Below are positions 51,557-60,237 of a stretch of DNA of 64,000 bases, piece by piece. The position numbers were made by a program, and so were the translations under genes. This DNA is from Granulosicoccus sp045110515 (lineage in GTDB: Bacteria > Pseudomonadota > Gammaproteobacteria > Granulosicoccales > Granulosicoccaceae), in contig JBGCGD010000004.1 in assembly GCA_045110515.1 (NCBI GenBank), positions 62,001-126,000 of the forward strand. The letters run 5' to 3'. The notes beneath the pieces were generated by a model that did no database searches, had not been told where the DNA came from, and worked only from the letters and a program-made list of their open reading frames with translations. Every line of letters starts with the position of its first letter. Positions within the stretch are counted from its first letter, which is position 1.

Positions 51557-51571
51557 TGGGACATTGGGTGG

Positions 51572-52105
51572 CTATTCGACGCTAAGCCGCAAGCTCCAGG
51601 TCTCGGCTGCTAAACCCAAAGGCTGCGATTCAGGCAGCAAAATAGTCACTGAAGCTGCCTCCGACGGCCCTGTCGCAAGCCATGCACCGGACGTTAACGC
51701 CGTTCGCGATGCCTCAATACCGTTAATGTGAGTCGGTGAATGCACCACGCGAGGGTCTGGGAGTAAGGTCTGTGCAATCTGCTGCCCGTCAGAGTTTTTC
51801 CAAACGAGCCTGACAAATGTATCGATTCCCTGGATACTTCTTCCAGAGGCCGGATACACGCTAGCACTGGCAATAGAGCGACCGCGTGCGATTGGCGCTG
51901 AACCAATAGTGGGTTGCGATATTTTGGCCGAAATACTCGCAGAGGAACTCAGCTCAGTTGATTTAGCTAACCGCTCCTCTGGTGCTACGGGAAACAGGCG
52001 ATGCAAGAAATGACCAGACTCATCAAAGCGAATGAGCAGCCTCACATCGGCTGACGCTGTGTTTGAAATCAGCGAAATAGCTAGAAGCCAATACCACCTG
52101 TTCAT
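51572..52105 (-). CDS. Small secreted protein coupled to the M64 peptidase
   Basis: 177-residue exported protein: signal peptide MNRWYWLLAISLISNTASA|DV. The mature part is beta-rich with no cysteine or catalytic motif (VRLLIRFDESGHFLHRLFPV, FVRLVWKNSDGQQIAQTLLPDPRVVHSP). ATG at 52105 overlaps the stop of the M64 peptidase gene by four bases, so the two are co-translated. An inhibitor, chaperone or partner of the peptidase is an inference from position only. Confidence 0.7.
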   Translation of the reverse strand: MNRWYWLLAISLISNTASADVRLLIRFDESGHFLHRLFPVAPEERLAKSTELSSSASISAKISQPTIGSAPIARGRSIASASVYPASGRSIQGIDTFVRLVWKNSDGQQIAQTLLPDPRVVHSPTHINGIEASRTALTSGAWLATGPSEAASVTILLPESQPLGLAAETWSLRLSVE

Positions 52106-54156
52106 TCGACAACCACCTGCCATGTCCAATTGAAAATTCCCGCATGCGGTGCTGGAAGCTTGATTTTTCCACTGATATCACTGACACGCAATGCAACGGT
52201 GTGGGTACCCACAGGTGGCGAGAGCACAAGTCGATTAGGGTTATTGTCGGTAGCCGGCTGAGCGACACCGTTAAAGGTCCACTCAACCATCTGGACGTCA
52301 TTACCGAATATGGGACTGACAATAAATTCCTGAGACTCTCCGGCATTAACCTGAATGATCTCGGTGTTGGGTGAAAAACCCCGAATGCCTTCTGTCAGGG
52401 AATATAAACGCAGTATCCACTGCTCGCTGTTAACAGGGCCGAATGAGGCATCAAATGATCGCATCCGGCTGTTAAACGTCGGCCGAAAAATACCGCTTGC
52501 TCGATACAAACCACCTTCAAAGAGTCCAACGCCTGGCTCACCAAAGCTTTGTGGCAAGGGTACTGAGGGATCAATCCAGTGCGCCCAGGGCACAGCTGCG
52601 GGATCGGTCAGCGCCGTTACATTCTTATAACGCCCCTCTTGAAAAAGCTGTAGCCCAGATGTCTCTTCGATCAGGGTATCCACATACTCATCTGCAAGGT
52701 CGACAAGACTATGCCCCATCTCGTGAACAGCTATCTCAGGAAAATAAGCGGACGTTATCGCAACACTTCCGCCACTGTTACCACTACCACCATATCGGCG
52801 ATCGTTCACCAATAAGACGATTTGATCAACTGACGGATACTCTCCCAATGCGGTTTCAAACATAGACAAGGTATTAGCGCAAATGAGCCTGAGAACGCCG
52901 CCACAGTTGTACGCGCTGTCGAAAGCTGTGTCTCTGCTATCAACGTTTTCATTGTCATCGGCCCCCGAACTCGCAGATACCGTGTTGATCATATGTATAT
53001 TAAACGCACCGAGATGGCTGCCGATTCCTTCGTCTGCACGAATACTGGCAATAGCATCATCAACATGTTCACGAAACAAAGCTTGTTGATCTATCGAATA
53101 GCCATCGCCCAAGGCAACCACATGCACGCCCCTGCCTTGCTTACTCCCTAACAAGGTTCTGCCCGCACCAGATGCGGTTAGTGGGTACAACGTTATAGGC
53201 ACGATTTCACGGCTGGTTGTTCCTTGTCGATCGCGTGCCGTTATAACAAGGTTGACGTTTGTGACATCGTTAACATCGGCAGCGATTAAGGTGATTGAAC
53301 CCGCATTGACCTCGCTATTAATAAAATCATTGCTTTCAACGCTTATGGTGACCTGATCGCCGTCTAAATCATCAGGAAACACCTGCGCTGTTACGCGCTC
53401 TCTTGCGTTGAGTTCAACCGGCAATTGAGTGATGTTCAGCGTTGGTGGATCGTTTACATCGATGACTTCGAAACGCACTCCGCTCACCTCGGTGAATAAT
53501 CCTTCAGGATCGGTTACGCGGAAAGTGATATCGCCACTGAAACCGACATCAGTCTGGCTTGGCTGCCCCACCAACAGCCCGCTCGTCGCGTTAAGACTTA
53601 GCCAGGACGGGAGCCCATTTGCGCTATAACGCAGATCCGAGTCATCAACATCCGTCGCAATCAATTGAACTTGAAAGTCACGCCCTTGTTCGGCAACCCG
53701 CGGAATGTCAGCGGACAAGACTGGCGCATCATTGACCGACGAAATGGTGAGTTCGACATTGACCTCCTGCCCGTCAAAACTGATGTAAGTAAACGCATCT
53801 TCACCGAAGTAGTCGTCAGCAACTGTGTACAAAAAAACCTGCCCCTGTGCTTGTAGGGTCAGCACTCCCTGCGCAGGCAAGGAGCGTATCGTTACAGGCC
53901 CCTCAGGCGGATCGTCGCCTGAATAAAATCTGCCTCGTAGCAATGTGTCCTCATTGAGAGCAAAACGCTGAACAGCCGCACCACTTTCACGAAAACTGAG
54001 TTGTGAGCTTATGATTTCCTCATTGCTACCGGCGAAATCATCGGTAGGAGGAGAAATGATACTGCTACCCGAGTCACAAGCTGTGAGCACGACACAGCAC
54101 GCTGCAATGATTGCAGCCTGCGGTGATCGGGTAAATAGGTGAAGTATCCCTTTCAT
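52102..54156 (-). CDS. M64-family (IgA-peptidase-like) metallopeptidase lipoprotein
   Basis: 684-residue lipoprotein with lipidated Cys C27 (VLTAC). Residues 60-325 contain two to three cadherin/Ig-like beta domains (YFGEDAFTYISFDGQ, PEGLFTEVSGVRFEVIDVNDPP). The catalytic domain (about 335-560) has the zinc motif H478-E-M-G-H482 within EIAVHEMGHSLVDLADEY, the peptidase M64 signature. The C-terminal part (about 580-684) is another beta domain ending in TWQVVVE. M64 includes the IgA-cleaving enzyme of Clostridium ramosum, but most members act on unknown substrates. Anchoring to the membrane and coupling to a small secreted partner suggest a role on the cell surface. Confidence 0.85.
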   Translation of the reverse strand: MKGILHLFTRSPQAAIIAACCVVLTACDSGSSIISPPTDDFAGSNEEIISSQLSFRESGAAVQRFALNEDTLLRGRFYSGDDPPEGPVTIRSLPAQGVLTLQAQGQVFLYTVADDYFGEDAFTYISFDGQEVNVELTISSVNDAPVLSADIPRVAEQGRDFQVQLIATDVDDSDLRYSANGLPSWLSLNATSGLLVGQPSQTDVGFSGDITFRVTDPEGLFTEVSGVRFEVIDVNDPPTLNITQLPVELNARERVTAQVFPDDLDGDQVTISVESNDFINSEVNAGSITLIAADVNDVTNVNLVITARDRQGTTSREIVPITLYPLTASGAGRTLLGSKQGRGVHVVALGDGYSIDQQALFREHVDDAIASIRADEGIGSHLGAFNIHMINTVSASSGADDNENVDSRDTAFDSAYNCGGVLRLICANTLSMFETALGEYPSVDQIVLLVNDRRYGGSGNSGGSVAITSAYFPEIAVHEMGHSLVDLADEYVDTLIEETSGLQLFQEGRYKNVTALTDPAAVPWAHWIDPSVPLPQSFGEPGVGLFEGGLYRASGIFRPTFNSRMRSFDASFGPVNSEQWILRLYSLTEGIRGFSPNTEIIQVNAGESQEFIVSPIFGNDVQMVEWTFNGVAQPATDNNPNRLVLSPPVGTHTVALRVSDISGKIKLPAPHAGIFNWTWQVVVE

Positions 54157-54186
54157 ATCATCGTAGACTTTTTCGCCTAGCTAGGC

Positions 54187-55044
54187 TTACAAGTCTTGAT
54201 GTTCTAAAGCAGTTTGAATGTAGATTTTTCGTAGCTCTGTACTGACAGGTCCCGGCTTTCCATTACCTAGTGGAACCCCATCAATGTTGACTACTGGCAT
54301 AACAAACGTCGAGGCACTGGTGATGAACGCTTCGCTAGCCTGTCTGGCCTCCTCGATACTAAAGGGTTCTTCAACCACCGTGTACCCTGCCTGGGATGCA
54401 AATTTAAGAACGGTTTGTCGAGTGATACCGCTAAGAATTTCATGACCTAATTGTCGAGTTTGGATCTTTTTATCAGCTGTGACAATGTAGGCATTGTTTG
54501 ACGTACCTTCGGTTACCAAACCGTTTTCAACCATCCACGCATCGTGGACTCCCGCGTCAACAGCGGCCTGTTTGCCCATGCAAGGAGCGAGCAAACCGAC
54601 GGTTTTTATATCCCGTCTTTTCCAACGCTGATCTTCGATAGAAATAATATGCAACCCTTGCTCAGCCATTGGCGACTCAAGCAGGTTTTTAGCTTGCGTG
54701 AACATCACTAACGACGACTTGGCATTGGCCGGGTATGCAAAATCCCGATCGGCTACGCCCCTTGAGACCTGAAGGTATAACAGGCCTTCATCAAGATTGT
54801 TCATCTCCACAAGTTTTAATTGGGCGGCGACTATATCTTCATCGGAGCAAGGAGGTGCCATCGCCAGCTCAGACATTGACCTGGACAATCGCTTTAAATG
54901 TGCAGCATTGTCGATTAGTCGACCTTTTAATATCGTGGACACTTCATACACAGCGTCTGCGAATAAAAAGCCACGATCAAGAACCGAAATTTTCGCGTCC
55001 TCTTCAGCTACAAAATCACCATTTACATAAAACGTTCGATTCAT
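54187..55044 (-). CDS. dat: D-amino-acid transaminase (Dat family, PLP fold type IV)
   Basis: 285-residue aminotransferase that interconverts D-alanine/D-glutamate and 2-oxo acids. The catalytic Lys is K147 in RRDIKTVGLLAP. The N-terminal YVNGDFVAEEDAKISVLDRGFLFADAVYEV and the phosphate-binding TSASTFVMPV are typical of Dat and less of IlvE. It could supply D-amino acids for peptidoglycan. It ends 31 bases before the M64 peptidase gene, and may or may not share its transcript. Confidence 0.88.
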   Translation of the reverse strand: MNRTFYVNGDFVAEEDAKISVLDRGFLFADAVYEVSTILKGRLIDNAAHLKRLSRSMSELAMAPPCSDEDIVAAQLKLVEMNNLDEGLLYLQVSRGVADRDFAYPANAKSSLVMFTQAKNLLESPMAEQGLHIISIEDQRWKRRDIKTVGLLAPCMGKQAAVDAGVHDAWMVENGLVTEGTSNNAYIVTADKKIQTRQLGHEILSGITRQTVLKFASQAGYTVVEEPFSIEEARQASEAFITSASTFVMPVVNIDGVPLGNGKPGPVSTELRKIYIQTALEHQDL

Positions 55045-55111
55045 TATTGGGGTTAATCCTCAAATCGCCGCAGCACAGCTAGCGGGTTAAGTCGTTAAAA
55101 AGTCGTGAGTT

Positions 55112-55825
55112 TCACTGCTGAAAAAGAGTGACGACGTCTGGTATTGCCTGAACCTCGTAATCCGGCGGTTTCAAATGCTCAGGCCAGTCCTGATTATACG
55201 GGTTGAACCACAAAGTCTGCACTCCAACAGCACCAGCGCCGTAAACATCTGTTACGGGATTGTCGCCGATATGAAGCAGGGAATCGGGGGAAATTTTCAT
55301 ATCTGCGAGGCATTGCTGGAACATATCGGGGGCCGGCTTCTCCAAGAGTGTCAAATTAGCGGCATATATTCGCTCAAAATACTTCTCAATACCAATACTT
55401 TGTAAATCGGCGTTTCCGTTGGTGATCGCCGCTAGCCTAAATGTCTGATTCAACTGATCGAGCATACTGATCACACCTTCGTACAAAACCACCTCACTAC
55501 GGGCTTTATAAAACACGGCAAACGCCTCTTCCGCCCATCCTTCCGGATATCCATACTCCAACAGGAGTATTTTCAATCCCTGCTTTCTGATGGCTGTGAC
55601 ACAGCGCGTAAGCTCTGGGTACGCAGCCCTCACCTGTTTTCGGTGCTCCATTAACGATTCGGGGCTATGCACTTTGGTGATGGCTGGGGTCTTTTGTTTA
55701 TGCCATTCGTACAGGGCTTTTTCAGCTTTTCTAATAGCCGGAGCGCAGTCCCACAGCGTGTCATCTAAATCAAATGAAATCGCTTGAATTCGCGAAAGCC
55801 TATTGGGCAATTGGTCTGGCGGCAT
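55112..55825 (-). CDS. HAD-superfamily hydrolase, YigB-like phosphatase
   Basis: 237-residue phosphatase of the haloacid dehalogenase fold. Motif I is D19-L-D21-D-T (SFDLDDTLWD), motif II is AITNGNAD, motif III Lys lies in LEKPAPDMF, and motif IV is HIGDNPVTDVYGA. YigB of E. coli dephosphorylates FMN, so a riboflavin role is possible but unproven. ATG at 55825 has AGGA eight bases upstream. A much longer frame reaches 56245 but runs through the opposite-strand hydrolase gene and is rejected. It is divergent from that gene with only 44 bases between starts. Confidence 0.86.
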   Translation of the reverse strand: MPPDQLPNRLSRIQAISFDLDDTLWDCAPAIRKAEKALYEWHKQKTPAITKVHSPESLMEHRKQVRAAYPELTRCVTAIRKQGLKILLLEYGYPEGWAEEAFAVFYKARSEVVLYEGVISMLDQLNQTFRLAAITNGNADLQSIGIEKYFERIYAANLTLLEKPAPDMFQQCLADMKISPDSLLHIGDNPVTDVYGAGAVGVQTLWFNPYNQDWPEHLKPPDYEVQAIPDVVTLFQQ

Positions 55826-55869
55826 TTGGGGATTCCTAAAGCGCGTGTATAGCGCACTATAATGTGTCG

Positions 55870-56691
55870 ATGAGCAACGACTTAATGATAGATGCACCAG
55901 CTTATAAAAGCTGCCACGGGATGCAGCTAGCCTACAGGCGCCAACAGGCTGCTGTATCGACTGCTGATAAACAAGCTGATGAAATACCGCATGTTGTGTT
56001 CTGCGGTGGATTTCATTCCAACATGATGGGAACAAAAGCCGTGTCACTAGCTCAGACCTGCTCTGAGCTAGGCGTGTCGTATACCCGATTTGATTATCGC
56101 GGCCATGGCGAATCTGAAGGGGACCCGGCGGCTTTCTCACTCTCGGATTGGTTGGACGATACGCTGTGTGTCTTAGAAGACATCCAAGCACCGTTGATTT
56201 TGGTCGGCTCATCGATGGGCGCCTGGCTAGCCTCGCTGTGTGCAACCCGGAAGAATAATCAGCTGCATGGATTATTGCTTATTGCAGCCGCTCCGGATTT
56301 TCTGCAAGAACTTATTCAGCCGCGACTCACACCAGCAGATATCTGGGATCTGCAACAGGGTCAGACTCTGGCTTTGCCTAACGCGTACGCAGATCCTCAC
56401 CCCCTTACACAAGCACTACTGGACAGTGGAAAAGCCCTGTCGATACTGAATCCTTCGTCACAGCAAGCTGACAATCAACTGGGGAAGCTTGACTGCAAAA
56501 TTCGGCTAATTCATGGAACACAGGACACCGACGTACCTTACTCGTTGTCGCTAAGACTGATGGAGAAATGCGTTAACGCAGATGCGCAGCTGACTCTACT
56601 TAACGGCGCCGACCATCGCTTGTCTGACGAAAGATCACTTGCGTGCATCCGACAAAATCTTAAAGACCTTATTTGCAGCCACCGTACCTAG
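55870..56691 (+). CDS. Alpha/beta hydrolase, ABHD10-like
   Basis: 273-residue hydrolase with the nucleophile elbow GSSMGAW (Ser near 115), preceded by FCGGFHSNMMGTKA and YTRFDYRGHGESEGD, the pattern of ABHD10/palmitoyl thioesterase-like enzymes. The likely acid is Asp in HGTQDTDVPY and the base His in NGADHRLS. The substrate is unknown (an ester or thioester). ATG at 55870 is used; no strong ribosome-binding site is seen. It ends three bases before the helicase start, so it heads an operon with DNA-repair genes. Confidence 0.82.
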   Translation: MSNDLMIDAPAYKSCHGMQLAYRRQQAAVSTADKQADEIPHVVFCGGFHSNMMGTKAVSLAQTCSELGVSYTRFDYRGHGESEGDPAAFSLSDWLDDTLCVLEDIQAPLILVGSSMGAWLASLCATRKNNQLHGLLLIAAAPDFLQELIQPRLTPADIWDLQQGQTLALPNAYADPHPLTQALLDSGKALSILNPSSQQADNQLGKLDCKIRLIHGTQDTDVPYSLSLRLMEKCVNADAQLTLLNGADHRLSDERSLACIRQNLKDLICSHRT

Positions 56692-56694
56692 TTC

Positions 56695-59151
56695 ATGAAA
56701 ATTGACGCTGCGATTGCTCAAACCGAACAGTGGTTTTCGCATAATTCATGGACCGTTTTCGATTTTCAAAAGAGTGCGTGGCAAGCCTGGCACGACCGAA
56801 AATCAGGGTTGATTCACTCGCCCACAGGTAGCGGGAAAACGCTAGCAGCATGGCTAGGGCCCGTTCAATCGCTGCTTGCTAATGGCTCAGAAGACGACAG
56901 ACTACAGGTTCTTTGGATAACGCCCTTACGCGCACTGGCGAATGATACTCGGGATCATTTACAAGACGCACTTGATGCTTTGGACATCGATGCGTCTGTG
57001 CAGATTCGCACCGGCGACACGTCCTCTAGCGACAGAAACAAACAACGTGACACGCCGCCATACGCGCTGGTAACCACACCTGAAAGCTTATCCATCATGC
57101 TTAGCTATCCGGGGTCTGACATTGGCTTGTCCGGTATTCACACTGTCATCGTCGATGAATGGCATGAGTTAATGGGGTCTAAAAGAGGCGTACAGCTTCA
57201 ACTGTGTCTGGCGCGGTTGCGATCATTGTGTAACTCACTTTCGATCTGGGGAGTTTCCGCCACCCTTGCTAATTTAGATGAAGCTTTAAGCGTGCTACTC
57301 GGACCAGAAAAAGACGGCTCCATAATACAAGGGCTAGTACCAAGATCTATTGAGGTTAACAGTGTCATTCCTAAAGACAAGGCAACGTTTAAGTGGTCGG
57401 GACACTTAGGCCTTCAACTGGTAGAACCTGTTATAGACGCAATAAGTTCTGCTGACACAACGCTGTTATTTACAAACACACGGTCGCAAGCAGAGCTATG
57501 GTTCCAAGCCCTTCTTGATAAAAAACCTGAATGGTTGCACACCATTGCTCTTCATCATGGCTCGCTGGATAGAAACCTTAGAACCTCGATAGAAAACAGA
57601 CTTCGTGATGGAGATCTACACTGCGTCGTGTGCACGTCATCATTGGACCTCGGTGTCGACTTCAGCCCGGTAGATCAAGTGCTTCAGGTGGGAAGTCCCA
57701 AAGGGGTTGCGCGCCTTGTGCAACGCGCAGGGCGGAGCGGCCATCGCCCAGGTAGCACCTCACGCATTCTGTGCGTTCCCACAAACGCACTAGAAATGAT
57801 CGAGATCGATGCGGTTAGACGAGCTCTGGCTCAGGGACGAATTGAAGGGCGGCGTCCACCCACACGCTCGCTGGATGTATTAAGCCAGCACTTGGTAACG
57901 ATTGCCATGGGGACAGGCTTTGTCGAACAGACAATGCGGGAAGAGATCGAAGATACCCATGCTTTTCACGAAATCACAGATGCTGAATGGCAATGGGTTA
58001 TGGATTTTATTTCTCGCGGCGGACAAGCTCTACAAGGCTATCCGCAATACCACAAAGTGCTAAACGTGGCCGGAACTTACCGTGTAATGAACAAGGAGGT
58101 TCAACAACGACACAGACTCGGCATCGGCACTATTTCAAGTGATGCACAAATAAACGTATCGTTCCGCGGCGGAAAACGATTAGGCACCACTGAAGAGAGC
58201 TTTATAGCGAGATTAAAACCGGGGAATACGTTTCAGTTCTCGGGAAGACAACTGGAGCTTGTTAGCGTTAAAGATATGACGGCCTATGTTAAAAAATCCA
58301 CGCGCAGAAGTAAGGTCGTTCCACGATGGTGGGGAACCCAACTACCGTTGACCAGTGAGCTGTCTGACTCTGTGCAAAATACCTTGTATTTGTGGAGGGA
58401 GAAAAAGGCGACTTCCCCCGAATTAGATTGCATGCACGACGTACTTTCGCTTCAGCAAGCCTGGTCGTACCTGCCGGGACCTGAAGATTTTCTTATCGAG
58501 TCCATAACGACCTATGAAGGACATAGCCTTTTCTTCTTCCCATTCGCCGGGAGATTGGCCCACGAGGGCTTGTCCATGGTCATTGCCTCTCGTCTCTCAG
58601 AGTTGACGCCATCAACGTATACATTGCAGATAAACGATTACGGCTTCGAGCTTCAAAGCCCAGAGCCAATTGACGTCGATTTGGATCAACTTAAAACCCT
58701 ATTCACACCTGAAATGCTCCTTGAAGACATTCTCAAAGCGATCAACTCAGGTGAAATCGCAAAACGCAGGTTCAGAGACATTGCCCGCATCGCCGGACTC
58801 ATATTCGATGGCTATCCGGGAAAACCCAAAAGCGCAAAACAATTGCAAACATCCAGTGGTTTAATTTTCGAAGTATTAAAAAATCACGATGCCGACAACT
58901 TGTTGCTTGAGTTAGCTCATAGGGAAGTGCTAGAGCAGCAACTGGAATTTCATCGATTAGAAAATACCTTGAAGAGTCTGAGTAAAAAACAGTGGAGACT
59001 CGAGCAACCCGAGCGTTTAACGCCATTGTCATTTCCGTTGTGGGCGGAAAACTTAAATAGCCAAACTCTGACATCTATGAACTTTCAGGACAGAATTACC
59101 AGTATGCTGGGTAGCTTAGAGCACGCGGCTTTAGAAACGCTTGATCAATAG
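56695..59151 (+). CDS. Ligase-associated DEXH-box DNA helicase (Lhr-related)
   Basis: 818-residue SF2 helicase. Walker A is S42-PTGSGKT-49. Walker B is D154-E-W-H157 (IVDEWHELMGSKRG), and motif VI is QRAGRSGHRPG near residue 350. A winged helix and Lhr-core C-terminal domain follow. This subfamily normally lies in a four-gene cassette with an ATP-dependent DNA ligase, an MBL-fold exonuclease and the phosphoesterase PdeM. Here only PdeM follows, 15 bases downstream, and the upstream neighbour is an alpha/beta hydrolase. A role in DNA damage repair is inferred from family association. Confidence 0.92.
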   Translation: MKIDAAIAQTEQWFSHNSWTVFDFQKSAWQAWHDRKSGLIHSPTGSGKTLAAWLGPVQSLLANGSEDDRLQVLWITPLRALANDTRDHLQDALDALDIDASVQIRTGDTSSSDRNKQRDTPPYALVTTPESLSIMLSYPGSDIGLSGIHTVIVDEWHELMGSKRGVQLQLCLARLRSLCNSLSIWGVSATLANLDEALSVLLGPEKDGSIIQGLVPRSIEVNSVIPKDKATFKWSGHLGLQLVEPVIDAISSADTTLLFTNTRSQAELWFQALLDKKPEWLHTIALHHGSLDRNLRTSIENRLRDGDLHCVVCTSSLDLGVDFSPVDQVLQVGSPKGVARLVQRAGRSGHRPGSTSRILCVPTNALEMIEIDAVRRALAQGRIEGRRPPTRSLDVLSQHLVTIAMGTGFVEQTMREEIEDTHAFHEITDAEWQWVMDFISRGGQALQGYPQYHKVLNVAGTYRVMNKEVQQRHRLGIGTISSDAQINVSFRGGKRLGTTEESFIARLKPGNTFQFSGRQLELVSVKDMTAYVKKSTRRSKVVPRWWGTQLPLTSELSDSVQNTLYLWREKKATSPELDCMHDVLSLQQAWSYLPGPEDFLIESITTYEGHSLFFFPFAGRLAHEGLSMVIASRLSELTPSTYTLQINDYGFELQSPEPIDVDLDQLKTLFTPEMLLEDILKAINSGEIAKRRFRDIARIAGLIFDGYPGKPKSAKQLQTSSGLIFEVLKNHDADNLLLELAHREVLEQQLEFHRLENTLKSLSKKQWRLEQPERLTPLSFPLWAENLNSQTLTSMNFQDRITSMLGSLEHAALETLDQ

Positions 59152-59166
59152 ACAATACGTGCGTGT

Positions 59167-59874
59167 ATGAACAACTTCGAATCGTGTTCACTTGCTATAC
59201 AGTGCCAAGGGCAATTGCTATTACTGCACCCACAGGGCGTTATCTTCTGGCCTGAACAGCATATTCTATTTGCAGCCGATGTCCATGTGGGCAAGGAGCA
59301 TCGTTTCGGACGCGCCGGCATACCTATTCCTGGTGGTATAAGCGAAGCAACGCTTGTCAATTTGTTTTCACTAGCAGAAGAAGCTGGCGCTCAAAGGCTA
59401 ATTATTTTGGGGGATTTTATGCACAGTGCCCCGCTATCCAGTGAGTCATGGCTGGCTGAGCTCAGCCGACTTCTTGATAAGAACCTTAACTTAGCGATTG
59501 AAGTTGTCGCAGGTAATCACGATAAGTTAAGCGGCCAAACCACTATCGACCCTCGCATAGTGTGGCATCAAACCTCATTGACGGTAGAGCCTTTTGTTTT
59601 AAAACATGAACCGGGCAAAGATGACAAAGGGTTTGTACTGTGTGGTCACTTGCATCCCGCTTGGCGTCTAAAACAGTCGCGCCGCGCATCGCTTAAAGCG
59701 CCTGCTTTTTGGTTTACCAAAGACTATGCCGTATTGCCTGCCTTCGGGCATTTTACGGGCGGTGTTGTAGTGGACGCTAACCTTAAGGAAGATTCAATCT
59801 ATATGATCGGGGAAAACAGCGTAGTAAAGGTTCCGCTAGATCGAACACACCCTAAACGCCGGACACAAGCGTAA
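59167..59874 (+). CDS. pdeM: Ligase-associated metallophosphoesterase PdeM
   Basis: 235-residue calcineurin-like phosphoesterase. Metal-binding motifs in order are ADVHVGKEHRFGRAG (about 38-52), LGDFMHS, VAGNHDK and CGHLHPAWRL. The FGRAGIPIP signature following the first metal motif marks the PdeM family linked with Lhr-type helicases and ligases. The function is presumed nuclease activity in DNA repair. It is co-transcribed with the helicase. Confidence 0.9.
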   Translation: MNNFESCSLAIQCQGQLLLLHPQGVIFWPEQHILFAADVHVGKEHRFGRAGIPIPGGISEATLVNLFSLAEEAGAQRLIILGDFMHSAPLSSESWLAELSRLLDKNLNLAIEVVAGNHDKLSGQTTIDPRIVWHQTSLTVEPFVLKHEPGKDDKGFVLCGHLHPAWRLKQSRRASLKAPAFWFTKDYAVLPAFGHFTGGVVVDANLKEDSIYMIGENSVVKVPLDRTHPKRRTQA

Positions 59875-59879
59875 CTCAG

Positions 59880-60160
59880 CTATCCAGTGCGCCGGTTCCA
59901 TGGAGAAGCCGGTGCTTGGGGCAATACTCTCCAGTCGTGCTTTCTTTTAACTTTCGAAACCGTCGATTGAAGGTGGCAGCCTTTGGCTTTGGCTTTGGCT
60001 TTGGCAAGGAAACGAGAAAATACCTGGTTGTTCATCCCCAACTTTTTGGCGATCTCACTCAGCTAAATAGCTTATGAGCAGTTCTCGCTGAAAGTAGTGC
60101 CAATACAACGCATGTTCACGCGTATGCTTTTTCGCAGCACGTTGGCCAATTCGCTACAGT
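59880..60160 (-). pseudogene. Decayed helix-turn-helix gene remnant
   Basis: The 363 bases between pdeM and tadA hold no intact gene. On the leftward strand a segment HTREHALYWHYFQRELL-ISYLAE ends in a stop at 60055-60057. A second frame then opens with LSEIAKKLGMNNQVFSRFL, a helix-turn-helix-like stretch, and runs on to a stop at 59880-59882. Together they resemble the C-terminal Fis-type domain of sigma-54-dependent regulators, broken by a +1 shift. A (Ala-Lys)n stretch from the hexamer array lies just after the HTH. Similarity is judged by eye only, and random coding cannot be excluded. Confidence 0.35.
59981..60004. repeat. Hexanucleotide tandem repeat (CTTTGG)4
   Basis: Four exact head-to-tail copies followed by one extra C. 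On the leftward strand it reads as alternating Ala-Lys codons (GCCAAA) inside the HTH remnant. Confidence 0.85.
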
Positions 60161-60237
60161 GACTTCCCATTGTTAGCAAATCGCGAAAGCACAGCTTGTT
60201 TGCCAGTAAAGAATATTTTCACGGCACCCCTAAAACG

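Noticed and set aside
55826..56245. 140-residue N-terminal extension of the HAD phosphatase
   Set aside because: It runs antisense through the well-supported alpha/beta hydrolase; the HAD start at 55825 has its own ribosome-binding site.
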